Assembly: GCF_000430025.1 (NCBI RefSeq)
Contig: NZ_AUCZ01000007.1
Span: 1-64,000, forward strand
DNA: 64,000 nt
Direction of reading: 5' to 3'
Source: Flavobacterium suncheonense GH29-5 = DSM 17707
Lineage (GTDB): Bacteria > Bacteroidota > Bacteroidia > Flavobacteriales > Flavobacteriaceae
The position numbers were made by a program, and so were the translations under genes. The notes beneath the pieces were generated by a model. That model had not been told where the DNA came from and searched no databases. It saw nothing but the letters and a program-made list of their open reading frames with translations. Of the stretch, positions 8,660 through 19,000 are shown piece after piece. Positions within the stretch are counted from its first letter, which is position 1, and each line of letters starts with the position of its first letter.

Positions 8660-10165
8660 TTATTTAACGTCCTGCATCAGTTTTTTAACCAAAGGTGAAA
8701 TCGCAATAAGCAGCACACCGGCGATTAAAGCGTAAATTGCCAGTTGTTCGTACCCGTCGGCATACACGTTTAATTTTTCAAGATTGCTGGCATTGGTAGA
8801 GGCTTCTGCGATATTTGCGCCTAACAATCCGGCAAAATACTGACCGTAGGCACTCGCCAGAAACCACATCCCCATAATTACAGCCTGTGTTTTCTGTGGT
8901 GACAGTTTGGTCATGGCACTCATCCCGATTGGCGATAGACACAATTCCCCGAACGTAATGATAAACCATCCGAAGGTGAACAAATCCAGTGAGGTTTTTC
9001 CATCGGGTCCGGCAAAAAATTTGGTGTAATAGAAAATCCAGAATCCTCCGGCTAAAAACAAGAAGCCTAAGCCAAATTTCACTACAGTATTGGGCTCTAT
9101 CTTTTTCTTGGCCATCCAAAGCCATACAATTCCCACTAACGCTGCAAAGGCAATTACAAACAATGAATTGGCCGAGTTATTAACGCCGTTAGGATCAAGC
9201 TTTATCCCTAAAACCGTATCGTGCAGATTGTTCGCCGCAAACAGACTTAAAGACCCTCCACTCTGTTCAAAGAAAGCCCAAAAGAAAATGGAAAAAATTA
9301 TAAAAATTAAGGCCGCTAAAAGCTTCAGGTTCTCTGCTCTTGAAAAGTTCTTCATTTCATAAAACAAATACAGCACGGAAGCCGGACCGATAACCATCAT
9401 GAAATAGTCGGTATACTTTGTGTTGGCCACCATGAGAATGATGATTGGTATTATGGCCAGTGATCCGATATAGGTAGCAATTTCAAAAAATTTACGTTTG
9501 GAATCTTCCAGATGACGCAGTGGTGACAGACCAATTTCTCCGAGACTTTTTTGGGTTTGGGTAAACGTCAGCAAACTGATAATCATTACGATGGAGGCAA
9601 ATCCGAAAGCAAAATTCCAGCGCAAATGCTCCGGAACCAAAGACGCCCACAAACTTCCTTTGGCCACAGCAATGCAAATATACCCTCCGATAAGCGCTCC
9701 CAGATTAACTCCTGCATAAAAAAGAGAAAATCCGGCATCTCTTCGCACATCCCCGTCTTTATAAAGCTGTCCTACCATGGAAGAAATATTCGGTTTAAAA
9801 AAACCTGTTCCCACGATGGTAAACGAAATCCCCAAAAAGAAAAAGTTCTTCGGATCTACAGCTAAAATGACACTTCCGATAATCATCAGCAAACCGCCCC
9901 AAAACAAGGAACGGCGCAAACCTAAAATTTTATCGGCAAACAAGCCTCCTATAAAGGTAAAGGCATACACCCAGGCCTGAGTAGCACCATATTGTAAATT
10001 GGCGGTGGTTTCTCCCATGGACAACTGGCTTACCATGAATACCACCAACATCCCTCGCATGCCGTAGAAACTGAAGCGTTCCCACATTTCACTAAAAAAT
10101 AAATACCAAAGCTGTTTTGGATATTTTCCTTTAAAATCCTGAATCTGTTCTATTGATGTGGCCAT
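8660..10165 (-). CDS. POT/PTR-family proton-dependent oligopeptide transporter 1
   Basis: A major-facilitator transporter of the POT (PTR2) family, 501 residues, with about 12-14 membrane helices. It imports di- and tripeptides with protons. The family motif SEMWERFSFYGMRGMLVVF is at about residues 25-43, and the second signature FFKPNISSMVGQLY and FSLFYAGVNLGALIGG follow. It is the last of three tandem POT genes downstream of dipeptidyl peptidase IV, and its start is 1 bp from the stop of the second transporter, so those two are translated from one message. Confidence 0.95.
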   Translation of the reverse strand: MATSIEQIQDFKGKYPKQLWYLFFSEMWERFSFYGMRGMLVVFMVSQLSMGETTANLQYGATQAWVYAFTFIGGLFADKILGLRRSLFWGGLLMIIGSVILAVDPKNFFFLGISFTIVGTGFFKPNISSMVGQLYKDGDVRRDAGFSLFYAGVNLGALIGGYICIAVAKGSLWASLVPEHLRWNFAFGFASIVMIISLLTFTQTQKSLGEIGLSPLRHLEDSKRKFFEIATYIGSLAIIPIIILMVANTKYTDYFMMVIGPASVLYLFYEMKNFSRAENLKLLAALIFIIFSIFFWAFFEQSGGSLSLFAANNLHDTVLGIKLDPNGVNNSANSLFVIAFAALVGIVWLWMAKKKIEPNTVVKFGLGFLFLAGGFWIFYYTKFFAGPDGKTSLDLFTFGWFIITFGELCLSPIGMSAMTKLSPQKTQAVIMGMWFLASAYGQYFAGLLGANIAEASTNASNLEKLNVYADGYEQLAIYALIAGVLLIAISPLVKKLMQDVK

Positions 10166-10166
10166 A

Positions 10167-11825
10167 TTAATTAATTCCTTTTTCTCTCATTACTTTATTC
10201 AACTGCTTTAATAAGGCAAACATTAACAATGTTGCAAACATCAATAAAGCGAAATTCACCCAGAAGAAATCTGCTTTGTCTTCGTACTGATCCCACATAC
10301 TGGCCAACACTCCCGACAATTTGTTTCCAATAGAAGTCGACAAAAACCAACCACCCATCATTAAGGACGTAATGTTGGCAGGGCTTAGTTTTGAAACTAC
10401 CGACAATCCCATCGGACTTAAAAACAATTCTCCGATAGTAATCACTCCATAATTGGCAACCAACCACCACACCGAAACTTTTTCCGTTCCGTTGGCTCCC
10501 ATTTTTACGGCAGCAACCATTACCAATACCGATAAAGCCGAAATCAACAAACCGAATGCGATTTTTGTCGGGGTGGTAGGTTCTTTTTTCCGGTTCCGTA
10601 AAAACGTAAAGAACGCCACCACTAAAGGCGTTAAGATAATTACCCATCCCGGGTTTATGGACTGACTTAAATTGGTTGCCCAAAGCGATACTTTAGCCCC
10701 TTCAGCCGGTTTCAGTTCTTGTTTTACATTACGGAAATATAACGGATAATTTACTTCTTTCTTCACGATTCCGTTTTCTTTCTGCAATCGGAAATTGGCA
10801 TCGTACAATTCAACGGAGTCTTTTTTGAATTCGACTTCTTTCGCTAATTTCAGACTGCTGAACAGCGATTTGGAAGTTCCGGTCATTTCGCGATCGGTAT
10901 AGCGGTCTGCCCAGGTGGTTAACGCCGAACCGTTCAGTTTGAAAACGGCCCAGAATAAAATTACCACCGCAAAAATGGCCAACAAAGTTCCGATAGGTCT
11001 TTTATCGTCTTCCTTCGCTTTAAAATACAGACTGGCATAAAAAACAATTACCGGAATACAGGCGAAAATAAACGCATCGGTACTGTCGGAACCAAAAATA
11101 TAACTGTCGGGATTGGTATCGGAAGTAACGCCTTTCAGCAACCATCCGATTACACCAAAAACAGCTGAAGGCACCAAAATAAACATCACGATTTTCCAGA
11201 AAGGCATGTCGTTAGGCTGTACTCCTTTTTTCTCGGTTTTATTGCCATAATGCTTAGTTCCGAGTATGAAAATCATTACCCCGACAAACATCCCTACTCC
11301 GGCTGCCATGAAAGCGAACTTCCAGCCTAAAAGAATTTGCAGCGCCGCACCAAAGAAATTACAGATAAATGCTCCTACATTAATTCCCATGTAAAAGATG
11401 TTGTAGCCCTCGTCCTTCTTTTCCTTGTATTGCTCTTCGGTATAAAAATTCCCTAACAGCGTGGAAATATTCGGTTTAAAGAATCCGTTTCCGACAATTA
11501 CGAGTGTCATGGCAACGTACAACATGGTCAGATTATGAATTCCCATCATAAAATAACCGGTTCCCATCATAATCCCTCCTATAATGATGGATTTTTTGTA
11601 CCCCCAATACCGGTCGGCCACTAATCCGCCTATGAAGGGTGTCAGAAAAACTAAAGCGATGAACGTTCCGTACAAATCGGAAGCTTCTTTCTCGGTCATA
11701 GCAAAACCGGTTTCTACATCTTTTAAATAAAGTGTAAAAATTCCAATCATCAGGTAATAACCGAAACGTTCCCACATTTCAGATAAAAACAAGTAAGGCA
11801 ATGCCTTAGGATGCGATTTCCACAT
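10167..11825 (-). CDS. POT/PTR-family oligopeptide transporter 2, with extra loop
   Basis: A POT-family di/tripeptide:proton symporter of 552 residues. It shows SEMWERFGYYLMIGIFTLYL near the N-terminus and GNGFFKPNISTLLGNFY plus IFYMGINVGAFI. It is longer than its neighbour because of a hydrophilic segment of about 80 residues (about 305-390, rich in charged residues) between two helices, probably a periplasmic loop. Such insertions occur in Bacteroidota POT proteins. It is separated from transporter 3 by 77 bp holding a terminator-like hairpin, and joins transporter 1 with 1 bp between. Confidence 0.95.
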   Translation of the reverse strand: MWKSHPKALPYLFLSEMWERFGYYLMIGIFTLYLKDVETGFAMTEKEASDLYGTFIALVFLTPFIGGLVADRYWGYKKSIIIGGIMMGTGYFMMGIHNLTMLYVAMTLVIVGNGFFKPNISTLLGNFYTEEQYKEKKDEGYNIFYMGINVGAFICNFFGAALQILLGWKFAFMAAGVGMFVGVMIFILGTKHYGNKTEKKGVQPNDMPFWKIVMFILVPSAVFGVIGWLLKGVTSDTNPDSYIFGSDSTDAFIFACIPVIVFYASLYFKAKEDDKRPIGTLLAIFAVVILFWAVFKLNGSALTTWADRYTDREMTGTSKSLFSSLKLAKEVEFKKDSVELYDANFRLQKENGIVKKEVNYPLYFRNVKQELKPAEGAKVSLWATNLSQSINPGWVIILTPLVVAFFTFLRNRKKEPTTPTKIAFGLLISALSVLVMVAAVKMGANGTEKVSVWWLVANYGVITIGELFLSPMGLSVVSKLSPANITSLMMGGWFLSTSIGNKLSGVLASMWDQYEDKADFFWVNFALLMFATLLMFALLKQLNKVMREKGIN

Positions 11826-11848
11826 ATTTTTTTGTTAGGTATTAAAAA

Positions 11849-11874
11849 AGCCTGCAACACTTGGTTACAGGCTT
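11849..11874 (-). terminator. Hairpin with T-run between POT transporters 3 and 2
   Basis: Read on the minus strand, AAGCCTG, a 12-base loop region and CAGGCTT followed by a run of T form an intrinsic-terminator shape between the third and second transporter genes. It probably makes expression of the downstream two transporters lower, or separately promoted. Confidence 0.65.
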
Positions 11875-11902
11875 GAAAGATATAAAAAATATTTTACTTG
11901 CT

Positions 11903-13621
11903 TTAGCTTACGCCATGCATCATTTTTTTCAGTTTTGGTGATAAGAAGGCTAAGATAACAGCAGCAATTCCGCAAAGAACCACAAACACCATGAAAAACT
12001 CATACAGGTTGTGAATTTCAAATCCTGCGAATGAGGTATTGGCCAATGGCAATTGTTCCTTTTCAAACAAAGCCACCTGCTCCGGTGTTAAGGTGATTTT
12101 TTTATCCAATACATCCTGAAGATTGATGCCTAATTTTTCCGCTTTCTGGAACTTGTCTCCGGTAGCCGGAATAATCGCTCCTAATGAACCTGCCAAAGCA
12201 TAACCAGCTGCATTAGAAATAAAGAATACCCCGTACAACAAAGAAGCAAAACGTTTTGGCGCTAATTTCCCAACCAATGACAATCCGATTGGCGACAAAC
12301 ACAGTTCCCCCATTGTCTGAATCAGGTACAACAACATCAGCCATTTAATCGCTAATAGACCGGAATTTCCTAAATCTTTAACGTTATTGGCAATAATGAA
12401 ATAACTTAAAGCAATCAGAGCTAATCCCATTGCCTGCTTCATCGGAGATACCGGCTCTTTTCCGCTGGCTCTTAATTTATCCCAAAGCAAACTGAACGGC
12501 AACGCTAACAGCACAACAAAAAGTCCGTTGAAAATCTGTACCATGGAAGGCGGCATATCCCAACCAAAGATATTTCTGTCGGTCTGATTGTCTGCAATAA
12601 ACGTTAACGAGGAACCTGCCTGTTCAAAAGCAGCCCAGAAGAAAATGATGAAAAACGAAACGATATAAATTACCCAGATGCGCTGTCTTTCCACTTTGTT
12701 TTCGGCGGAACTCATAATCAGAAATGCCAGGGCAATCCCTGCTGAGTAAATAAACGGATAAATGATTCCTTTGATTAATTGTCCCATTTCGATAGAACTA
12801 AAACCAAATTCCCCTACCAATAAGTATCTGAAAACGAAAAACAAGGCTACGAATACCGCTACAGCAATTCCGATTGATTTTCCTGAAAAATGAGCCGTTT
12901 GTGTTTCTCCTTCTTCAAAATCCTCATGACTGTTGTGCTTAGGCAAACCTCCGATTGGTCTTCCTTCCGGAGTAACTACATATTTATTTTTAAGAATGAA
13001 GAATGTTACGGTTCCGATAATCATTGCAATCGATGCGGCTAAGAATCCCCATTTAAAAGCGAAGATATCACGCACCCCTGTATCACCGTCTTTAACATCT
13101 CCCAAATAAGGACAAATAAACTGCCCTAAAAAGGCTCCGATATTAATCCCCATATAGAAAATAGTGAAAGCCGAATCCAGTTTTGATTTTTCAGCTTTTG
13201 GATACAAACTTCCCACCATGGAAGAAATATTCGGTTTAAAAAATCCATTACCAAAAATGATAATAAACAACGCCAGCCACATTAAAAGCTTTGCCGTTCC
13301 TAAGTTGGAAGAGAAAGTAGACGCACTTAAAAACAATAAAAACTGTCCTATTGCCATTAAAGTACCGCCCACCAAAATACAGTTTCTGTTCCCTAAATAT
13401 TTATCCGAGATGAAACCTCCCAAAAGTGGTGTTAAATAACATAACGCCAAAAATCCACCGTAAATAATTGCCGCATCAGCTTCTTTTATCAATAATGAAT
13501 TTACCATGAATAAGGTAAGTAACGCTCGCATTCCGTAGAAGTTGAAACGCTCCCACATCTCGGTTCCGAATAAAACCCAAAGTCCCTTTGGATGTGCTTG
13601 TTTCGCTGTAGTTTCGCTCAT
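11903..13621 (-). CDS. POT/PTR-family oligopeptide transporter 3
   Basis: A 572-residue POT-family transporter. The motif GTEMWERFNFYGMRALLTLF is at about residues 19-38, GNGFFKPNISSMVGSLYP and FTIFYMGINIGAFLGQ follow, and FFWAAFEQAGSSLTF matches the conserved mid-protein helix of the family. An additional hydrophilic stretch near residues 455-515 precedes the last helices. It lies 38 bp after the dipeptidyl peptidase IV stop and is likely in its operon, which would couple dipeptide release outside the cytoplasm with uptake. Confidence 0.95.
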   Translation of the reverse strand: MSETTAKQAHPKGLWVLFGTEMWERFNFYGMRALLTLFMVNSLLIKEADAAIIYGGFLALCYLTPLLGGFISDKYLGNRNCILVGGTLMAIGQFLLFLSASTFSSNLGTAKLLMWLALFIIIFGNGFFKPNISSMVGSLYPKAEKSKLDSAFTIFYMGINIGAFLGQFICPYLGDVKDGDTGVRDIFAFKWGFLAASIAMIIGTVTFFILKNKYVVTPEGRPIGGLPKHNSHEDFEEGETQTAHFSGKSIGIAVAVFVALFFVFRYLLVGEFGFSSIEMGQLIKGIIYPFIYSAGIALAFLIMSSAENKVERQRIWVIYIVSFFIIFFWAAFEQAGSSLTFIADNQTDRNIFGWDMPPSMVQIFNGLFVVLLALPFSLLWDKLRASGKEPVSPMKQAMGLALIALSYFIIANNVKDLGNSGLLAIKWLMLLYLIQTMGELCLSPIGLSLVGKLAPKRFASLLYGVFFISNAAGYALAGSLGAIIPATGDKFQKAEKLGINLQDVLDKKITLTPEQVALFEKEQLPLANTSFAGFEIHNLYEFFMVFVVLCGIAAVILAFLSPKLKKMMHGVS

Positions 13622-13659
13622 TTTTAGTTTTGGTTTTGAAAAATTATAGTGTGTTAATA

Positions 13660-15831
13660 TTAAAGTTTCTCTTTAATGAAATTTGTCATTTTCGTGTACA
13701 GCTGTAAACGCGTTTTCCCACCGTAAATCCCGTGGTTTTTGTCCGGATAAATCGCCCAGTCGAACTGTTTGTTGGCTTGTACCAATGCTTCGATCATTTT
13801 CATGGTATTTTGCACGTGTACGTTATCGTCTGCCGTTCCGTGCACTAATAAAAAGTTTCCTTTTAATTTGCTTACGTGATTGATTGGCGAATTGTTGTCG
13901 TAGCCAGATGCGTTTTCCTGCGGGGTCTGCATATAACGCTCGGTGTAAATACTGTCGTAATACCTCCAGCTGGTTACCGGGGCTACGGCGATAGCAGTTT
14001 TAAACACATCGGCACCCTGGAAAAGACAGTTGGAAGCCATAAAACCACCGTAGGACCAGCCAAAGATACCGATTCTGGATTTATCAACGTATGGATAGGT
14101 TCCGAACAATTTTGCGGCATCAATCTGGTCTTCCACTTCGTATTTTCCCAGTTCTTTCTGAGTACATTTTTTGAATTCCGCGCCTTTAAAACCCGTTCCG
14201 CGACCGTCTACACAAGCCACAATGTACCCTTGCTGTGCCAACATCATGAACCAGTAATCGTCTGTGCTGTTCCAGTTGTTGTCTACCTGTTGGGAACCCG
14301 GTCCGGAATATTGGAACATGAATACCGGATATTTTTTGTTCGGATCGAAATCTTTCGGCTTGATCATCCAGGTGTTCAGTTTATGTCCTTTTTCGGTAGT
14401 GATTTCGGAAAACTCTTTGGTTGGCAAGTCGTATTTCGCCAATTTCTCCTCCAGGGTTTCGTTGGAAACGATGGTTTTGATCAGCTTGCCTGACTTGGTT
14501 TCGTGTAACGTATATTTCGGCGCATTTTTCGCACTCGAATACGAATTGATAAAATACTGGAAATTAGGACTGAACGTCGCCCCGTTGGTTCCGGTTTGTA
14601 TGGTTAAGCGTTTTTTCCCGCTTCCGTTTAATTTTATGCAGTACACATCGCGGTTAATCGAACCGTTTTCGGTAGACTGAAAGTAGATGGTTCCCGCTTT
14701 TTCATCAAAACCGTAATAAGCGGTTACTTCCCATTTTCCTTTGGTGATTTGATTTTTCAGTTTTCCGTTTTTGTCGTAATGGTAAATGTGGTTGAAGCCG
14801 TCTTTTTCGGAAGTCCAGATGAAACTGTTATCTTTCAGGAAGGTTAAATTGTCGGTTACATCCACATAGGCTTTGTCTTTTTCATTCAAAACCACTTTGG
14901 TCGTCCCGGAATTTCCGTCCACGAAAAGCAAATCCAGATTGTTCTGATGACGGTTCAACACCTGGGCGCTTAAGGTATTCGCCTCATTCGTCCACTCAAT
15001 TCGGGCAATATAGAAATCGTTGTATTTGTCTAAATTGATTTTTTTGGCTGATGCGGCTTTCACATCGTAAATGTGTAACGAAACCTCGGAGTTCTTTTCT
15101 CCTGCTTTCGGGTACTTAAACACCTCTTGCGTAGGATACAACCCTTGGTTGTACATGTCCATGGAAAATTCCGGCACGTTGGTTTCGTCGAAGCGGATGA
15201 AAGCGATTTTGTCTCCGGCAGCATTCCAGTCGTAAGCGCGTACAAAGGAAAATTCTTCTTCGTAAACCCAGTCGGTAATCCCGTTGATTATGGCATTTTT
15301 CTTGCCGTCTGTAGTGATTTGCGTATGTTTTTTGGAATTTAAATCATACACGTATAAATTATTCTGATAAGCGTAAGCGATTTGGGTTCCGTCCGGTGAA
15401 AACGTTGGTTCCTGAACTTTGTAATCAGCCAGTTTCACCAGAGATTTTGACGCGGTATCGTAAATAAAATAATCCGCCACAAACGAATGACGGAAAATCT
15501 GATCGGAATGGTTGGCAATTAAAATTTTCTTTTCGTCTTTGCTGAAGGTGTAGCTGTCAATGCCTTCCAGTTCTTTATGGTTTTTGGAATCCAGCAAGGT
15601 GGCTACTTTTTCCAGCGTGGCAAAATCGTATAAATCAATTTGACTGGAACGCGTGGCACGGTCAAAATTTAAAACCGTATACTGATTCGTATTTTTCATG
15701 GCTTCCAACGCCGTCATTCCCTGTGTTCGGAACGCGCCGCCCCAGATTTCTTCAAGGGTTAGTTTTTGTTGGGCCAGTGCCGAAACCGACGTTAACACCA
15801 GTAAAAACAAACATTTCGTGATATTTTTCAT
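13660..15831 (-). CDS. Dipeptidyl peptidase IV, S9B family
   Basis: A periplasmic serine exopeptidase of 723 residues that releases N-terminal dipeptides, typically with Pro or Ala in second place. It has a signal peptide (to about residue 20, ending ALAQ), an eight-bladed propeller domain (about 40-470, with DWVYEEEFSF carrying the Glu pair that binds the substrate N-terminus), and an alpha/beta hydrolase domain (about 480-723). The nucleophile elbow is IGIFGWSYGGFMASN, and the Asp and His are in HGTADDNVH and DKNHGIYG. Three peptide transporter genes follow on the same strand, so its products are probably taken up by them. Confidence 0.95.
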   Translation of the reverse strand: MKNITKCLFLLVLTSVSALAQQKLTLEEIWGGAFRTQGMTALEAMKNTNQYTVLNFDRATRSSQIDLYDFATLEKVATLLDSKNHKELEGIDSYTFSKDEKKILIANHSDQIFRHSFVADYFIYDTASKSLVKLADYKVQEPTFSPDGTQIAYAYQNNLYVYDLNSKKHTQITTDGKKNAIINGITDWVYEEEFSFVRAYDWNAAGDKIAFIRFDETNVPEFSMDMYNQGLYPTQEVFKYPKAGEKNSEVSLHIYDVKAASAKKINLDKYNDFYIARIEWTNEANTLSAQVLNRHQNNLDLLFVDGNSGTTKVVLNEKDKAYVDVTDNLTFLKDNSFIWTSEKDGFNHIYHYDKNGKLKNQITKGKWEVTAYYGFDEKAGTIYFQSTENGSINRDVYCIKLNGSGKKRLTIQTGTNGATFSPNFQYFINSYSSAKNAPKYTLHETKSGKLIKTIVSNETLEEKLAKYDLPTKEFSEITTEKGHKLNTWMIKPKDFDPNKKYPVFMFQYSGPGSQQVDNNWNSTDDYWFMMLAQQGYIVACVDGRGTGFKGAEFKKCTQKELGKYEVEDQIDAAKLFGTYPYVDKSRIGIFGWSYGGFMASNCLFQGADVFKTAIAVAPVTSWRYYDSIYTERYMQTPQENASGYDNNSPINHVSKLKGNFLLVHGTADDNVHVQNTMKMIEALVQANKQFDWAIYPDKNHGIYGGKTRLQLYTKMTNFIKEKL

Positions 15832-16060
15832 AAGATTGATGATAAAAAAACTTCCAATTTTAGTGAAAATTTATCAAATGCCCTTCATTTAATTTGTTAA
15901 AAGACATTTTTTTAAAAATTCTGACACTTTCACAAAACCTGATAATTAAAAAATTACTCCCTGAATTTCAAATAGTTCACATAATATCTGTCAATTTGGT
16001 TAATATTTGTTAAATTTATTTCGTTTTCCTAAATTTCATTCCTATAAGCGAATACAGACA

Positions 16061-19000
16061 ATGATTAAAAAAATCGTATTACTTTTTTTCTTCTGGTTGC
16101 TCTCCCTGAACATTTCAGCGCAAGTATATGATTATGAGCTAATTAATCAGGAGAAAGGATTGCCGTCCTCTACGATTTTCAGCATAATTCAGGACAGTCG
16201 TGACCTTATCTGGATTGGAACAGACGGCGCAGGTCTGGTTCGGTATAACGGAACTTCCTTTCGCGTCATTAACAAATCTGAGGAAAAAGACGGTTTTTTT
16301 GTTACCGATATTGTTGAAGATGACAATACCAATATTATAGCCGCCACAAAATACGATGGCCTCTTTGTGTACAACGGAAAAAAATTCATTAAAAACTTTA
16401 CTCGGGAAAACTCTGTCTTTAAAAGCAACATCATCCAAAAGCTATACGCTGATAAAGAAGGGGTTTACTGTTTCACAGATCGGGAAATCATTTTACTTAC
16501 CAAAGAATACGGCTTAAAAAAACTGATTGCATTTCAAGATGAAAATTACACGTACAACAGTATTGTCCGGGATTCCTATGGTGTATTTTATTTAGGGACC
16601 GATAAAGGAGTACTGAAGGTTACAGGGAATCACCATGAAATTATTGAGCCTTTAAAGCTGACCGGTTATCAAACATTAGCAAAGAAAACCGACACGCAAA
16701 TACTGGCCGGAAATTCCAACGGAGAATTGTACACAATTAATATCCTGGGGAAGAATCGTTATCAGGCTCTTTTTTCCGAACGAATTGAATTACCAAACAA
16801 CAAACCCTTTTCTATCCGCAAAATGTTTCAGGGCAGAAGCGGGTTTCTATGGATAGCCGGAGAAAAGGATCAGGGATTGATCATGTACGGGAAACATTTT
16901 TACAATCATATCGATAAGAGCAACGGTTTTGGAGGGGAAAACATTTTTTGTATGTTCCAAGACAAAATCGGAAAATTATACATCGGTACGTACGGCACCG
17001 GTCTCTACCGAACCGGACAACAACAATTTTACAATTACAACAACACCCGAGAACTCAACACACCTTACATTTTTTCCGTCCTTACCACTCCGGAAGGACT
17101 TTACGCCGGAATTCTCAACAGCGGGATTTATTATTTTGAAGGAAGTGATTATCTGGAATACGCTTTAAAAAGGAAGTACGACAACAAAATTGGCGCTTCA
17201 ACGCTTTTTCAAACCGCTTCAAAACAAGTATTGGCAGGCACTAAAGAAGGTTTGTTTATTGTTGGCAAAAACGAATTACTGGCCACTCCTGTAAACAATT
17301 CGGTTCCTAAAGGGACGAATTTTCGCAAAATTGCCGAAATCCCGGGAGAAGGTTTTCTGGCCGGAACCAGTCACGGCTTGTTGGTGTTAGACAACGCGTT
17401 TCGTCTTGTCGCAACGTTAAGCCAAAACAACCGGCAGGAATTGTTTAACAACGTAACAACAATCGAACAACTCGACCAAAACAATTGGTACATAGGCACC
17501 AACGCTGGTGTTTTTCATGTAAAAAAGACAAAACCCAATCAATTTTCCGTAGATCATAAAATTGTTAATCCTTCTATAAATGCTTCCTGCAAAGACAGTT
17601 TCGGTAACTTATGGTTTTCCAGTTACAATGGACTCTTCTGCCTGACAAAAGACAAAACAATACGATATACCCCTAAAAACGGGTTGGCTTCCAGTCTGAT
17701 TTTTACCCTTTCTGCAGATAAAAACGGATACATTTATGCCGGAAGTAATCTGGGGATTGACAAAATAAAAATCGATGCCTCAGGGAAATTACTGGACATC
17801 AAAAATTTCAATTCGACCAATGGCTTTTACGGACTTGAAACCAATACGAGAGCAGAAACAACCGACGAAGACGGCAACATTTACTTCGGGACCGCCAACG
17901 GTCTTTACAAGTATTTAAATGCTTACCGAAGCAAACCTAAACAGGACATCAACCTGCAAATTACCAATGTTGATGTTTTTAACGAACGACGAAATTGGTC
18001 TGATACTGAAGACAGTGATGCTTTCTGGTTTAACCGACCGGAACAAAACCATCTGTTCAAAGCAGACGAAAACCATCTTACCTTCGAATTCAACACCATC
18101 AACTCCGACCGGCTGGGGGAAAACCTTTATTCCTATTATCTTGAAGGTGTAGACAGCGATTGGTCTGTCGGGACACGTGAAAATTCCATATCCTATTCCA
18201 ATTTGCCGCATGGCAACTACACCTTTCATGTAAGACTGGTCGACATTAACGGAAAAACTCTCAGCAAAACAGCCCACTATTCGTTTAGAATTGAAACCCC
18301 TTTTTATTACAAATGGTGGTTTTTGCTACCCATTTTCTTTTTCATCGGGCTCTTTTCAAAAATTGCTTTCGACAAGGCTTCTACCTACAACAAGGATTTT
18401 ATCCGAAATTTTAATGAAGAGTATGACAATGCTAACGAATTACGCACGTATTTTTTCTTTTTGGGAATTATTTTTCCGCTTACGGAAGTAATTAACCTGT
18501 TCTTTATCAAGCGAAGTAATTTCGATATGATTTCCAATCTGTTAGTGGGGATTTTTTGTTTCGCCGTGTACCATTTATCCAAAAAAAACGCAAAGGTTCG
18601 CAAGTCGCTTACTTCAATTTTCATAGTGTTCATCATCTCATATGCGGTTACGGTCATCTATAAAATAATCCAGTTCCCGTTCGATTTAATCACCTATACC
18701 GAATTTTTGCTGATTCTGTTTTTCTCTTACAGTGTTTTCAAAAAAGTAAACCAGTACTTGTTCTTTGTGGTTTCCCTGATGGCTGTTCTGACAGTACTGT
18801 TGTTCAACCTTACTTCGGAAACCAAACAGATTATCACCCTGATAAATACTTCCTTCATTGTCCTGGTAATCAACTATGCCCGTCGCATTGCCATCTTGAA
18901 TGCCAACGATAAAATCATGTTTACCAGCAGCATCATTAATAATTCCAACTCCTTAACCATTGCCACAGACCGGCATGGAAACTTGACATTCTGCGGTAAG

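Noticed and set aside
16007..16060. TTG start of the sensor kinase
   Set aside because: The 18 extra residues are basic and would precede a normal signal peptide that starts at ATG 16061.
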